Shown here in pieces: positions 24,809 to 33,204 of a DNA stretch of 64,000 bases. Under the pieces are notes generated by a model. It saw only the letters and a program-made list of their open reading frames with translations, ran no database searches and was not told the DNA's origin. The position numbers and the translations under genes are program-made. The stretch is from Rhodococcus koreensis. GTDB taxonomy: Bacteria > Actinomycetota > Actinomycetes > Mycobacteriales > Mycobacteriaceae. Numbering within the stretch: position 1 is the stretch's first letter; each line of letters starts with the position of its first letter. The DNA lies in assembly GCF_900105905.1 (NCBI RefSeq), contig NZ_FNSV01000005.1:2480001-2544000 (forward strand). Direction: 5' to 3'.

Positions 24809-25580
24809 TGTTCCCCTCTAAGGGTAGATAACTCGCGCACGCGAGAAGTGGGTGGGAAGAACTGCGGAAGAGACCGAAATCAGCCGATGCTGAACGGCGC
24901 ACCGTACAGAACGGTCTTCGAGTAGTCGTTGCCCACGATCTCCACGACCGAGTACGAACGAGCCTGCGCGAATCCACCGCACTTCTGCACCTGCAGTTCC
25001 GCATCCTGGTACTGCAGCGCGTACACGCCGTCCTTCTTGATGTCCTTGCCACCCAGCGGCACGTACTTGACCTCACCCGAAGCCAACGGAACCGTCAGAC
25101 CCGCACTCGCCGACAACGAATCGAGACCCAGACTGAACGACGGGCTCGCCGACAGACCCGTGATATCCACCTGGCAACCCACGATGTATCCGGTCGACAC
25201 CCGCGAAACACCATGCGTCGTCGCCGCATTCGTACCGTTGTAGGTACCCGCATTGTTCGTCGTGGAGTTCGCATCCGGAACCTCGGTGACCTCCTTGATG
25301 CCCTTGACATCGGCAACGACGGTGCCCGACACCCACGCCACACGACCGGCGCCATTGGCAGCCAACGACGGCGACGACAGAGCGCTCTCCGCCGTCCGCG
25401 TCAACGTCACATTCGGACCGACCTTCGAACCATCAGGCAGCGGGATAAAGGTATCCGCACTCGCCGCACCAGTAGACATCAAACCGAGTGCAACAGCCGC
25501 AGCAGCACCCAGGCCTGCAATACGGGCGCCACGGCGCAGGCCGGACTTGCGGTTCTCGCTCATTCGTTCCCCTCATCAGG
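24585..25580 (-). repeat. Tandem duplication, right copy (996 bp)
   Basis: Second copy of the block at 22910-23905, offset 1675 bases. The end at 25580 (TCAGG) lies just upstream of the type A start, so the promoter region itself is not shared. Confidence 0.9.
24880..25563 (-). CDS. MspA-family porin, type A (copy 2)
   Basis: A 227-residue porin identical in protein to the copy at 23205, with the same signal peptide, the same GYIVGCQVDITG block and the same C-terminus. It heads the right porin pair and is followed after 71 bases by the B2 gene. Full identity over the gene and its flanks points to a very recent duplication or ongoing gene conversion. Its upstream region (after 25580) differs from that of copy 1, so its expression may differ. 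Confidence 0.92.
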   Translation of the reverse strand: MSENRKSGLRRGARIAGLGAAAAVALGLMSTGAASADTFIPLPDGSKVGPNVTLTRTAESALSSPSLAANGAGRVAWVSGTVVADVKGIKEVTEVPDANSTTNNAGTYNGTNAATTHGVSRVSTGYIVGCQVDITGLSASPSFSLGLDSLSASAGLTVPLASGEVKYVPLGGKDIKKDGVYALQYQDAELQVQKCGGFAQARSYSVVEIVGNDYSKTVLYGAPFSIG

Positions 25581-26000
25581 ATTCGTGCAGGTTCCCAGCC
25601 CCGACGATCGAAGCTGAGGAGTGGTCCATTTCGGGCCCAGCGCAGTATTCGGAGCAAAGGTGTCCGCAGCGTTAACTACAGAAGTCCAGTTGCCCGAATT
25701 TCGACACTAGAGACACACCTCACAAGGAGGCCGTCCGGGCGACGACGTGGCACCACGCCCCGCCCTCCATCTTCGTACTGACTCGTCAGGGACATTAACC
25801 TGCGCTAAGAACCTGAGCAACGTGATCAGCTCGTGACGCAATTGTGATGTGCCTCACAAAGTTGAAAACGAAACGTTACCTACGGGTAGCCCCGCTTTGG
25901 AATCGCGTGAATGAAAGCCGCCGTACCAGTGACTTTCCGAGCGCGAATTTTTCCGTTACTGCAGACAACACTTAGATTCATCCAGATTTCAATCATGCAT
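25581..26000. other. Intergenic region upstream of the porin genes
   Basis: About 420 bases of lower GC than the surroundings, between the porin operon and the small ORF after moaB2. It must hold the promoter of the right porin pair. A stretch with GTGATGTGCCTCACAAAG near 25845 looks like a partly symmetric, CRP-like site (TGTG-N5/6-CACA type), but I would not name the regulator. No convincing gene. Confidence 0.4.
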
Positions 26001-26222
26001 TCACCCATGGTGGGGAGGAACCTGACGCCGAAGCCACTCCTCGGACTCGTTGCGTCTGTCCACATACTGAGACGCCTCGTCGGGTTCGCGTTCGTCCGCG
26101 GTGGTGTCGGGGAAGACGTCCCCGAAGATGCGCTTGAGCCGGGCCCTGTCGATCGGGGCCCGGCTCGGAACTGCCTGCTCGTCGGGCTCGCTGTGCGAAC
26201 CCGGCTCGTCGGAACGAGAAAT
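26001..26222 (-). CDS. Small charged protein after moaB2, apparently starting with ATT
   Basis: A 73-codon open frame that contains no ATG, GTG or TTG before its coding-like core. The upstream in-frame stop lies inside moaB2. The most plausible start is ATT at 26222, which has GGAAGG 8 bases before it and lies 4 bases after the moaB2 stop. The product is hydrophilic: ISRSDEPGSHSEPDEQ, a core IDRARLKRIFGDVFPDTTAD, and an end EEWLRRQVPPHHG. The core has the GC-rich third positions of real genes, and a C-terminal PPHHG is a feature I associate with small actinobacterial proteins. The function is unknown; reinitiation after moaB2 is likely. Confidence 0.55.
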   Translation of the reverse strand: MSRSDEPGSHSEPDEQAVPSRAPIDRARLKRIFGDVFPDTTADEREPDEASQYVDRRNESEEWLRRQVPPHHG

Positions 26223-26226
26223 CGTC

Positions 26227-26724
26227 TCAGCCTTCCAGACCGGACAATTCGGAAATCACGTGTGTCGCGAGCGGCGTCAGGGTGGCCATGCCGTCCCGGA
26301 CCGCGGCGCGGGAGGACGCGAGGTTGACCACGAGTGTGCTGCCGGACACACCGGCGAGCCCGCGGGAGAGGCCGGCATCCAGTGAACCGGCGGCGAGACC
26401 CGAAGACCGGAGGGCCTCCGAAATTCCCGGAATCTCGCGGTCGAGGACCTCGGCGGTGACGTCGGGGGCGACGTCGCGGGGCGACACCCCGGTACCGCCG
26501 ACGGAGACGACGAGGTCGACGCCGCCGATGACGGCAGTGTTGAGCGCGTTGCGGATCTCCACCTCGTCGGCCGCCACCGCGACGATGGCGTCGACGATGA
26601 AGCCGGCCTCGTTCAGCAGTTCCGTCACCAGAGGCCCGATGGAGTCCTTGCCGTCACCGTGAGCGGTGCGGTCGTCGACGATTACCACCAGCGCGCGGCC
26701 GGCCAGCGAGGCTTCGATGTCCAT
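26227..26724 (-). CDS. moaB2: MoaB/MogA-family molybdopterin-binding protein (MoaB2)
   Basis: A 165-residue MoaB/MogA fold, the enzyme type that adenylates molybdopterin. The motif SVGGTGVSPRDVAPD (GGTG) and the AGVSGSTLVVNLASS block (the second phosphate-binding loop) are both present, with HGDGKDSIGP near the start. The ATG at 26724 fits homologues such as Rv0984; an ATG at 26787 that overlaps the pepD stop (ATGA) would add 21 residues. It follows mprA-mprB-pepD, as in mycobacteria. Since no other molybdopterin genes adjoin, it may be part of this stress operon for reasons not yet known. Confidence 0.9.
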   Translation of the reverse strand: MDIEASLAGRALVVIVDDRTAHGDGKDSIGPLVTELLNEAGFIVDAIVAVAADEVEIRNALNTAVIGGVDLVVSVGGTGVSPRDVAPDVTAEVLDREIPGISEALRSSGLAAGSLDAGLSRGLAGVSGSTLVVNLASSRAAVRDGMATLTPLATHVISELSGLEG

Positions 26725-26786
26725 GGTCCCTACCGTAGTGGCCCCGTTCAGAACGGACTCGACCTGCCCGAGAATCCCGGTGTTCA

Positions 26787-28274
26787 TCAGCGGCCGCCCT
26801 GTTCGGCGGTTCCGAGCGTGACGTCGACGGTCTTGGAATTCGATCCGTTCCCGTCGGTGTAAGTGATGGACACGTTGTCTCCCGGTGCGTGTGAACGGAT
26901 GGCGGCGATGAGCGCGTCGCCGCTGGTGATGACCCGGTCGTCGACCTTGGTGATCACCGAGCCCTTCGGAATTCCCGCCTTCTCCGCCGGACTGCCCGAC
27001 GTGACCTCGACGACGGTGGCACCGTTGGCGGCGTCCTGCGACGGGACCTGGATCCCGATGACGGCCTGGGTGGCCTTGCCCGTCTTGACCAACTCGTCCG
27101 CGATGCGCCGGGCCTGGTCGACCGGGATCGCGAAGCCGAGACCGATGGAGCCGCTCTGCTCGCCCCCGCCGGAACCGCCGATGCTCGCGATGGCGGTGTT
27201 GATGCCGATCAGCTGACCGTCCATGTTGACGAGGGCGCCGCCGGAGTTGCCCGGGTTGATCGCCGCATCCGTCTGCAGGGCGTCGATGACGGTGTTCTGG
27301 TTGCCGGACTCACCGCTGGTGGACACCGGGCGGTTGAGCGCCGAGATGATGCCCTCGGTGACGGTGCCGGCGAGACCGAGAGGCGAACCGATCGCGACGA
27401 CCTGCTGTCCGACCTGCACGTTGTCCGAAGTGCCCAGCTCGATCGGCGTGAGGTCCGTCTTGCCGTCCACCTTGATGACCGCGAGGTCGGATACCGGGTC
27501 GGCGCCGACCAGCTTGGCGTCGGCCCTACTGCCGTCCGAGAAGGCGACCGTCAGCTTGCCGCCCTTGGCGGCCGCGCCCGCGACGTGATTGTTGGTGAGG
27601 ATCATGCCGTCGGACGAGATGACGATGCCGGATCCCTCGCCACCCGAGCCGCCTGCCGTCGCCACCTCGATCTGCACGACGCTCGGGACCACCTTGTTCG
27701 CGACCGCCTGCACCGACCCCGCCGGTGCATTCGCGGCCGGGGTCGCGGTGTTGTTCTTGGGGGCGTCGAGGGAGTTGGTCACCGCGGCGCCGCCGCCGTT
27801 TCGATCCGTTGCCAGGGAGCCCACGACGCCGCCGATGCCGCCACTCACGAGAGCGAGCGCCACAGCGCCCACCACGATCGCCGTGCGCGCGGGACGCTTG
27901 GTCGCGGTCGCCGTCGATCCCGCCGCTGCCTGGCCGGGCCCCTGCAGGCCGGGGAACGGCCCCTGAGGCGCCCCGGGCGGCCCGGCCGCGTGCTGGGCAC
28001 CCGGATGTCCCGGAGCGCCGTGCTGGGGCTGCCCGAACTGCTGGGTGGGCTGGTGCGGCGCACCGTACGGATTGCCCTGGGGGTACCCGGCGCCGTAGGC
28101 CTGCTGACCCGCCGGACCGCCGGCCGGGTTGTGCGGAGTGGTCGGGAACTGCTCGGTCGGGTGGTACCCCGGCGTCGGCGGCTGCGGGTGGGCCGGCTGG
28201 TCGGGGCGCCCGCCCCGGTCGCCACCGGCGTTCTCGCGGCTGTCGCCGTCGTGGCTGTTTCGATCCTCGGTCAT
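26787..28274 (-). CDS. pepD: HtrA/DegP-like serine protease PepD
   Basis: A 495-residue membrane-anchored envelope protease. The first 125 residues are Gly/Pro/Gln-rich and cytosolic, followed by one membrane helix (AIVVGAVALALVSGGIGG). The trypsin-like domain has the catalytic triad: His in LTNNHVAGAA, Asp in SDLAVIKVD and Ser in PGNSGGALVN. A C-terminal PDZ domain begins near VIGIQVPSQDAANGATVVEV. It degrades or refolds damaged exported proteins. In mycobacteria pepD is controlled by MprAB, whose genes lie just upstream. A repeat TCTCAG-N5-TCTCAG is found before both pepD and mprA here. The ATG at 28274 follows GGAGATGGAAG; an earlier in-frame start at 28319 is less likely. Confidence 0.94.
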   Translation of the reverse strand: MTEDRNSHDGDSRENAGGDRGGRPDQPAHPQPPTPGYHPTEQFPTTPHNPAGGPAGQQAYGAGYPQGNPYGAPHQPTQQFGQPQHGAPGHPGAQHAAGPPGAPQGPFPGLQGPGQAAAGSTATATKRPARTAIVVGAVALALVSGGIGGVVGSLATDRNGGGAAVTNSLDAPKNNTATPAANAPAGSVQAVANKVVPSVVQIEVATAGGSGGEGSGIVISSDGMILTNNHVAGAAAKGGKLTVAFSDGSRADAKLVGADPVSDLAVIKVDGKTDLTPIELGTSDNVQVGQQVVAIGSPLGLAGTVTEGIISALNRPVSTSGESGNQNTVIDALQTDAAINPGNSGGALVNMDGQLIGINTAIASIGGSGGGEQSGSIGLGFAIPVDQARRIADELVKTGKATQAVIGIQVPSQDAANGATVVEVTSGSPAEKAGIPKGSVITKVDDRVITSGDALIAAIRSHAPGDNVSITYTDGNGSNSKTVDVTLGTAEQGGR

Positions 28275-28349
28275 CGCATCACTTCCATCTCCCGCGACCA
28301 CCCGCAGGGGCAGTCGCACCGTCTCTGTCTACGAGAGTGCCCGGTGGGA

Positions 28350-28366
28350 CTGAGAAGGTCCTGAGA
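28350..28366 (-). promoter_or_regulatory. Probable MprA box upstream of pepD
   Basis: On the minus strand TCTCAG-N5-TCTCAG is a direct repeat with an 11-base period (one helical turn), 75 bases before the pepD start. The same spacing and half-sites occur before mprA (30592-30608). MprA is known to bind direct repeats before these genes in mycobacteria. Confidence 0.65.
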
Positions 28367-28403
28367 CCGGCCTTTGAGTTAGCCGAGACCTCGAGCTTCG
28401 AGC

Positions 28404-29882
28404 CTATTCCGCTTCGGGTTCACCCGGAAGGACGATGCGGATGAGCGCACCGCCCCGTTCGGAGACGTCCACCGCGATCGTGCCGCCGTGCTTGACCACC
28501 ACCTGCCGGACGATCGCCAGCCCCAGCCCGGAGCCGGGCATCGAGCGCGACGCCGTGGACCGGTAGAAGCGGTCGAACACCAGCTCCCGATCCTCCTCCG
28601 GAATACCCGGGCCCGCGTCGTCGACCGTCAGCTCGAGAAGTCCGTCGCCTGCCGGTTTCATCGCCACCCGCACCTGCTCACCGGTCGGACTCCACTTGGC
28701 GGCGTTGTCGAGGACGTTCAGCACCGCCCGCGACAATCCCGCGTGGTCTCCGTACACGAACCAGGGAACGGTGACGGCGGTGAAGTCGATCTCGTTACGC
28801 CGGCGTCGCGCACGCTCGAGGCTGCGGTCCACCACTTCGCTGAGATCGACTCTCTCGAAGATGGTTTCCGGTGCGTCCTCGCGGGCGAGGTCGACGAGGT
28901 CGCCCACCAGCTGCGAGAGTTCCTCGATCTGCGCCACCACGTCGGTGCGCAGTTCGGCCATGTCGTCGTCCGGAATATGCGGCGCGCCAGGACGACTCGA
29001 CGCGATCAGCAACTCCATGTTGGTGCGCAACGACGTGAGCGGCGTCCGCAGTTCGTGTCCCGCGTCGGCGACGAGCCTGCTCTGCCGCTCCCGCGATTCC
29101 GCGAGCGCCCTCAGCATGGTGTTGAAACTTTCGGTGAGCCGGGCGAGTTCGTCGTTGCCCGTCACCGGCATCGGCGTCAGGTCGTCGGTCCGGGCCACCC
29201 GTTCCGTGGCGGCGGTGAGCCGGGCGATCGGACGCAGACCGGTGCGCCCCACCGTCGTCCCGGCGGCGGCCGCGAGGACCACCCCGCACCCGCCGACGAT
29301 GAACAGGACCCACGCCAGCCGGTCGAGCACCGCCCCCGTCGGCGCCAGCCGCTGGGCGATCACCAGCGTGCTGCCGTCCTGGGTGCGCTCGGCCAGCACC
29401 CGCTGGTTGTCCGCGGTGCGCAGGGACGTTTCCTGCTCGCCGCGCGCCACCGACAACTCCGGCTCGCCGATCGGCACATTGGAACCCGGTGGCGTGTACG
29501 TGTCGAGGTCCGGGAAGACCAGCGCCACACTGATGTCCGTCGTGTACAGCGTCGCGCCCGCGATGTAGCGCGGATCGAACGTCACGAGGTTGCTGTCGAT
29601 CAGCGCCGACGCGCGGTTCCGCAACTGGTTGTCGACATCGGCGTACAGGGCCCGCGACACCACTGCGTACGCGGCGATCGCCATCACCGCCACCGCGATG
29701 GCCACCACGGACGCGGCGAGCAGCGTCACCCGCCACCGCAACGAGACCGACCGTGTCAACGGCATCGGAGGCCGCATCTCGGGCGGTAACGGGATCGGTC
29801 CTGTGGGGTGCCGCGAAATAGGGTGCGTGTCGTGCTTCGCCGACCCCGACTTGGGGGCAGTTCTGTGGAACGGAACAGCCAT
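28404..29882 (-). CDS. mprB: Sensor histidine kinase MprB
   Basis: A 492-residue membrane kinase for envelope stress. After a Pro-rich head of about 40 residues come helix 1 (VTLLAASVVAIAVAVMAIAA), a loop of about 110 residues outside the membrane, helix 2 (LAWVLFIVGGCGVVLAAAAG) and a HAMP domain. The phospho-acceptor His is in DAGHELRTPLTSLRTN, and the ATP-binding N, G1 and G2 boxes are DNAAKWSP, DDAGPGIPEEDRE and GSGLGLAIV. Its ATG overlaps the mprA stop (ATGA at 29880-29884), so the two are coupled. In mycobacteria it phosphorylates MprA on cell-envelope damage. Confidence 0.94.
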   Translation of the reverse strand: MAVPFHRTAPKSGSAKHDTHPISRHPTGPIPLPPEMRPPMPLTRSVSLRWRVTLLAASVVAIAVAVMAIAAYAVVSRALYADVDNQLRNRASALIDSNLVTFDPRYIAGATLYTTDISVALVFPDLDTYTPPGSNVPIGEPELSVARGEQETSLRTADNQRVLAERTQDGSTLVIAQRLAPTGAVLDRLAWVLFIVGGCGVVLAAAAGTTVGRTGLRPIARLTAATERVARTDDLTPMPVTGNDELARLTESFNTMLRALAESRERQSRLVADAGHELRTPLTSLRTNMELLIASSRPGAPHIPDDDMAELRTDVVAQIEELSQLVGDLVDLAREDAPETIFERVDLSEVVDRSLERARRRRNEIDFTAVTVPWFVYGDHAGLSRAVLNVLDNAAKWSPTGEQVRVAMKPAGDGLLELTVDDAGPGIPEEDRELVFDRFYRSTASRSMPGSGLGLAIVRQVVVKHGGTIAVDVSERGGALIRIVLPGEPEAE

Positions 29883-30568
29883 CACGGAGGAGTCTCCCGC
29901 AGCACGTAGCCGACCCCGCGGACGGTGTGCAGCAGGCGGGCTTCTCCGTCCGCCTCCGTCTTGCGGCGCAGATACCCGATGTAGACCTCGAGCGCGTTGC
30001 CGGACGTCGGGAAGTCGTAACCCCACACCTCCTCGAGGATGCGGCCACGGGTCAGCACCCGGCGCGGGTTGGCCATCAGCATCTCGAGGAGCGAGAACTC
30101 GGTGCGGGTGAGGCTGATGGACCGCTCGCCACGCGTCACCTCGCGGGTGACCGGATCGAGCGTGAGGTCCTCGAACGTCATCTTCTCCGAATCGATGCCC
30201 GGCTCCGGCGCGGCGCGGCGCAGCAGCGCACGCAACCGGGCCAGCAACTCCTCGAGGGCGAACGGTTTCGGCAGGTAGTCGTCGGCTCCGGCGTCCAGGC
30301 CCGACACCCGCTCCGACACGGAGTCGCGCGCGGTCAAGACGAGAATCGGCAGGTCGTCGCCGGTGCTCCGCAACCGGCGGCACACCTCGAGACCGTCCAG
30401 ACGCGGCATCATCACATCGAGCACGAGCGCGTCGGGGCGCGCGTTCGCGACCTTCTCGAGAGCATCGATACCGTCGACGGCCAGTTCCACCGAGTACCCG
30501 TTGAAGCTGAGAGACCGCCGTAAGGACTCCCTCACGGCGCGATCGTCGTCGACCACCAGAATGCGCAT
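29882..30568 (-). CDS. mprA: OmpR-family response regulator MprA
   Basis: A 228-residue two-domain regulator. The receiver domain has the acidic pair in [10 protein letters not shown], the phospho-Asp in [12 protein letters not shown] and the Lys in [10 protein letters not shown]. The C-terminal winged helix has the block [20 protein letters not shown] and the recognition helix [13 protein letters not shown]. It starts at the ATG at 30568, although the frame is open further upstream. It heads the mprA-mprB operon. A TCTCAG-N5-TCTCAG direct repeat 24 bases before the ATG suggests it controls its own synthesis, as known for mycobacterial MprA. Confidence 0.95.
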   Translation of the reverse strand: MRILVVDDDRAVRESLRRSLSFNGYSVELAVDGIDALEKVANARPDALVLDVMMPRLDGLEVCRRLRSTGDDLPILVLTARDSVSERVSGLDAGADDYLPKPFALEELLARLRALLRRAAPEPGIDSEKMTFEDLTLDPVTREVTRGERSISLTRTEFSLLEMLMANPRRVLTRGRILEEVWGYDFPTSGNALEVYIGYLRRKTEADGEARLLHTVRGVGYVLRETPP

Positions 30569-30591
30569 ACCCGACAGTTTGGCCCGATCAA

Positions 30592-30608
30592 CTGAGATAT
30601 GTCTGAGA
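30592..30608 (-). promoter_or_regulatory. Probable MprA box upstream of mprA
   Basis: Minus-strand direct repeat TCTCAG-ACATA-TCTCAG, the same half-sites and 11-base period as before pepD. It lies 24 bases before the mprA ATG. Confidence 0.65.
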
Positions 30609-30636
30609 AGGGGACTTCGACACGAGATGGCGCCCG

Positions 30637-31245
30637 TCACTCGAGGACGCGCGGACCCGGCAGCCCCCAGTTCCGCCACAACGCCACCAACCGCAGCGCG
30701 GACGCGAACACCGTCCCCACCACCAGCGCCACATCGGTACCCGAACCCCACTCGCTGACCGCGACGACCAGCGCCGAACCGAGCAGCGCCGGCACCGCGT
30801 AGAAGTCCCGCTGCAGCAGCAACGGGACCTCGTTCACCAGCACGTCGCGCAGGATGCCGCCGCCGATCGCCGCGGTGCCGCCGATGAGGCACGACGCCAG
30901 CGGACTCGCCCCGTGGTCGAGGGCGATCACCGCGCCCGTGCTCGCGAACAGCCCCATCCCCAGGGCGTCCAGCACCAGGATCTCCCGGCGGAGCCGCCCG
31001 ACAGTCGAATGCAGGAAGAACACCAGCAACGACATCACGAACGACGTGCCGAGGTTCGGCCAGCTACCCAGCGACGTCGGCGGATGGATGCCCAGCAGGA
31101 CGTCGCGGACGATGCCGCCACCGAGAGCGGTGAACACACCGACCACGCAGACACCGAAGATGTCGAGGCGCTTCGTCACCCCCACCAGGGCGCCCGACGC
31201 CGCGAACACCGCGATGCCCACCAGTTCCAGGATGTACAGCAGCAC
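30637..31245 (-). CDS. TRIC/UPF0126-family membrane channel protein
   Basis: A 202-residue protein with seven likely membrane helices made of two similar halves. Each half carries the family motif: [19 protein letters not shown] then [13 protein letters not shown], and in the second half [15 protein letters not shown] then [11 protein letters not shown]. Prokaryotic TRIC-type proteins form monovalent cation channels; the older name is UPF0126. It starts [20 protein letters not shown]. It is next to mprA (stop 69 bases beyond the mprA start) but has its own upstream region holding a 40-bp palindrome. Ion choice is not known. Confidence 0.88.
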   Translation of the reverse strand: MLLYILELVGIAVFAASGALVGVTKRLDIFGVCVVGVFTALGGGIVRDVLLGIHPPTSLGSWPNLGTSFVMSLLVFFLHSTVGRLRREILVLDALGMGLFASTGAVIALDHGASPLASCLIGGTAAIGGGILRDVLVNEVPLLLQRDFYAVPALLGSALVVAVSEWGSGTDVALVVGTVFASALRLVALWRNWGLPGPRVLE

Positions 31246-31317
31246 CCGCCAAGGTTCGCATGTGGCGTGTCACTTCCCGGCCGGGTCCACCAATCCCAGC
31301 TTCACGGACTTCGACCC

Positions 31318-31357
31318 GTGAGTACTTGTTAACCGCCCGCGGTTAACAAGTACTCAC
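31318..31357. repeat. 40-bp palindrome, GTGAG...CTCAC family, element 1
   Basis: A perfect inverted repeat: arms start GTGAGTACTTGTTAACCGC, loop CC. It contains the rpmE2 stop codon (the TGA of its GTGAG end, minus strand). A near copy lies at 38955-38994, and two 40-bp elements with the same ends but another core lie at 35108 and 35166. It could end rpmE2 transcription. Confidence 0.8.
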
Positions 31358-31608
31358 GGGCGCTTGCGCACTCCGTACCGGCGCTCGAACTTCTCGACGC
31401 GGCCCGCGGTGTCCATCACGCGCTGCGCACCGGTCCAGAACGGGTGCGATTCGCTGGTCACGTCCACGACCACCAGTGGATAGGTATTACCGTCCTCCCA
31501 CACGGCGGTGCGGTCGCTGGTCAGCGTCGACCGCGTGAGGAACGTGGTTCCGGTGCTCGCGTCCTGGAACACCACGGGGTGGTAGTCGGGATGGATTCCT
31601 GGTTTCAT
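31354..31608 (-). CDS. rpmE2: 50S ribosomal protein L31 type B (zinc-free form)
   Basis: An 84-residue L31 starting [16 protein letters not shown]. It has no Cys, in contrast to zinc-binding L31, which has CxxC pairs, so it is the form made under zinc shortage. The ATG overlaps the stop of the MRF-like gene (ATGA at 31605-31608), so it is co-translated with that gene. The stop codon lies within a 40-bp palindrome. GAGAGGGAC lies 5 bases before the ATG. Confidence 0.95.
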   Translation of the reverse strand: MKPGIHPDYHPVVFQDASTGTTFLTRSTLTSDRTAVWEDGNTYPLVVVDVTSESHPFWTGAQRVMDTAGRVEKFERRYGVRKRP

Positions 31609-32843
31609 TCGTGTCCCTCTCTCGATTCGGGTTCTGCATAGGGTGATTCGCTGCTCTCGCAGGGATCTTCGTGGAACTGCCCGAACGGGTCGGGCCACGA
31701 CTGCCATCCGGCTTCGTCCGCGAGTTCGTCGTCGGTGACGAGCGCCCACTGCAGGGTGCGGTCGATCTCGGTGGGGTCGGCGGCATGCACCAGCACCACC
31801 ATCGACGTGTGCCGGTCGCCGAAGCGTTCGTCCCAGCACAGCGCTGCCATCGCACGACGCGCGACCCCGACCTGTTCCTGTTCCTCCGGGGTCATGGCGG
31901 CCAGCCAGCGGTCGGCGCTCGCCACCCGCAGTCCCCCACCGGCCGACTCGAGCCACAGCGCCTCGTCCGGCTGCGTCGCGACCCACACGCGTCCGCGCGA
32001 GGTGACGACGCCGTCGAGGAGCACGTCGACGGCCTCGTGCAGCCGCTCCGGATGGAACGGCCGGGTAGCGGTGAACTCGACGAGCATCACGCCGCAGTCG
32101 TGGGACAGCGGCGGCTGTCCGCGCAGCAGCGGTGAGTGGGCGTGGGACGGCTCACCGCGTCGCGCGCCGGCCGGGATGTCGAGGAGCAGTCGCTCGACGT
32201 CGAGGGTGTCCCCGCCCCAGCTGATCGATGCGCCCGGTGCGAGCCGGGCCAGGACGGCGTGGAGCCGCGCCTGCTGCCAGCCGTCGCCGGCGCTGCCCGC
32301 CACCACGAGGGCGTCGGCGAAGTCCACCTGCCCGACCGCGACCTGCGCCACGGTGCGGTCGTCGTCCAGCGCGTCGTCGCCGGTGGCATCGGCCAGCCAC
32401 GATCCCGCGTCGAGGCAGGTGACGACGCCGTCGACGCGCACGTCCCGCGACGCCGGACCGTCGATCTGCCCGACCACACCGGACACCGACACGTGCTCGA
32501 CCGCCCAGCAGACGGCCTCGGGTTCGAGCCTGCGGTCGAGGTGCAGCACGATGCGCTGCACCGAACTGCGGGTGTGCAGGCGGCGGATCAGCGGCAGGAG
32601 GTCCTGACGCAGCGTGCAGGAGATGCAGCCGTGTGCCAGTTCGAGGATGTGGAGGCGCTCGCGCGGCGCCCCTGACTCCAGCGTGGTGACGGTGCGGCGC
32701 ACGACGCCTTCGTGCAGGAGGTCGAGGTCGTGATGCACGACGACGGTGCCGTCGCGGAGCAGCGAGCGCGCCGCGTCCTCGGTGGGGCCGTTCCAGCCGG
32801 ATACCAGGATCAGTGGCGTCCGGCCGTCGAGTATCTCGTTCAC
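31605..32843 (-). CDS. mrf: MRF-like protein: ribosome-hibernation-factor recruiting GTPase homologue (COG0523/CobW type)
   Basis: A 412-residue COG0523-type protein resembling mycobacterial Rv0106/Mrf, which recruits the hibernation factor to zinc-free ribosomes. Shared blocks include [20 protein letters not shown], the [12 protein letters not shown] segment, [22 protein letters not shown] and [13 protein letters not shown]. The P-loop expected in this GTPase family is not recognisable: the site reads [17 protein letters not shown] with no GKT/GKS. The Cys motif is CISC, not CxCC. I chose GTG at 32843 with AAAGGG before it. An ATG at 32870 would put the start inside a Zur-like box. Confidence 0.88.
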   Translation of the reverse strand: MNEILDGRTPLILVSGWNGPTEDAARSLLRDGTVVVHHDLDLLHEGVVRRTVTTLESGAPRERLHILELAHGCISCTLRQDLLPLIRRLHTRSSVQRIVLHLDRRLEPEAVCWAVEHVSVSGVVGQIDGPASRDVRVDGVVTCLDAGSWLADATGDDALDDDRTVAQVAVGQVDFADALVVAGSAGDGWQQARLHAVLARLAPGASISWGGDTLDVERLLLDIPAGARRGEPSHAHSPLLRGQPPLSHDCGVMLVEFTATRPFHPERLHEAVDVLLDGVVTSRGRVWVATQPDEALWLESAGGGLRVASADRWLAAMTPEEQEQVGVARRAMAALCWDERFGDRHTSMVVLVHAADPTEIDRTLQWALVTDDELADEAGWQSWPDPFGQFHEDPCESSESPYAEPESREGHE

Positions 32844-32854
32844 GAGCACCCTTT

Positions 32855-32873
32855 CGATAACGATTGTCATTAC
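32855..32873. promoter_or_regulatory. Zur-like box 1
   Basis: CGATAACGATTGTCATTA on the plus strand, of the AT-rich Fur/Zur type with the symmetric core (A)CGATTGTCAT. It lies just before the MRF-like start and matches box 2 at 14 of 16 positions. Confidence 0.7.
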
Positions 32874-32908
32874 GTTGACGGAACGCTACATTGGAAACCC
32901 GCCGTTGT

Positions 32909-32927
32909 CGAAAATGATTGTCATCAC
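32909..32927. promoter_or_regulatory. Zur-like box 2
   Basis: CGAAAATGATTGTCATCA, with a symmetric ATGA-TTG-TCAT core, 54 bases from box 1 and 41 bases before the rpmB start. The pair lies between the divergent zinc-free ribosomal operons, where mycobacterial Zur acts. Confidence 0.75.
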
Positions 32928-32967
32928 CCTCTCGTCGAGTTGTCGCGAGAGGCAGAGAGGAACGCCC

Positions 32968-33204
32968 ATGTCGGCGCACTGCCAGGTGACCGGACGCCAG
33001 CCAGGATTCGGCAAGTCCGTGTCGCACTCCCACAAGCGCACCAACCGGCGCTGGGATCCGAACATCCAGAAGAAGACGTATCTCCTACCCAGCGAGGGCA
33101 GGCGGATCACCCTCACGCTCTCCGCGAAGGGCATCAAGACCATCGACCGGGACGGCATCGACGCCGTCGTCGCCCGGATCCGGGCCCGCGGGGAGAAGAT
33201 CTGA
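32968..33204 (+). CDS. rpmB: 50S ribosomal protein L28, zinc-free form
   Basis: A 78-residue L28 starting [20 protein letters not shown], with the family block [15 protein letters not shown]. Only one Cys is present, so it cannot form the CxxC zinc site of the zinc-binding paralogue. It is first in a four-gene run, rpmB-rpmG-rpsN-rpsR, the zinc-starvation set of alternative ribosomal proteins. The ATG at 32968 follows GAGAGGAAC, and the stop overlaps the rpmG start as TGATG. Confidence 0.96.
   Translation: MSAHCQVTGRQPGFGKSVSHSHKRTNRRWDPNIQKKTYLLPSEGRRITLTLSAKGIKTIDRDGIDAVVARIRARGEKI

Noticed and set aside
22910-25580. Repeats as the ends of a transposon or insertion sequence
   Set aside because: The repeated block consists of porin genes in direct orientation; there is no transposase, no terminal inverted repeat and no target-site duplication.
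25880-26065. A 61-codon minus-strand frame (starting MWTDATSPRSGF) upstream of the porins
   Set aside because: It overlaps the better-supported 73-codon frame in another phase and its composition is not protein-like.
17732-26724. A molybdenum cofactor synthesis cluster (MoeA-like plus MoaB-like)
   Set aside because: The two genes are 7 kb apart in different conserved blocks, no moaA, moaC, moaD or moaE is present, and the MoeA-like protein has altered active-site motifs.
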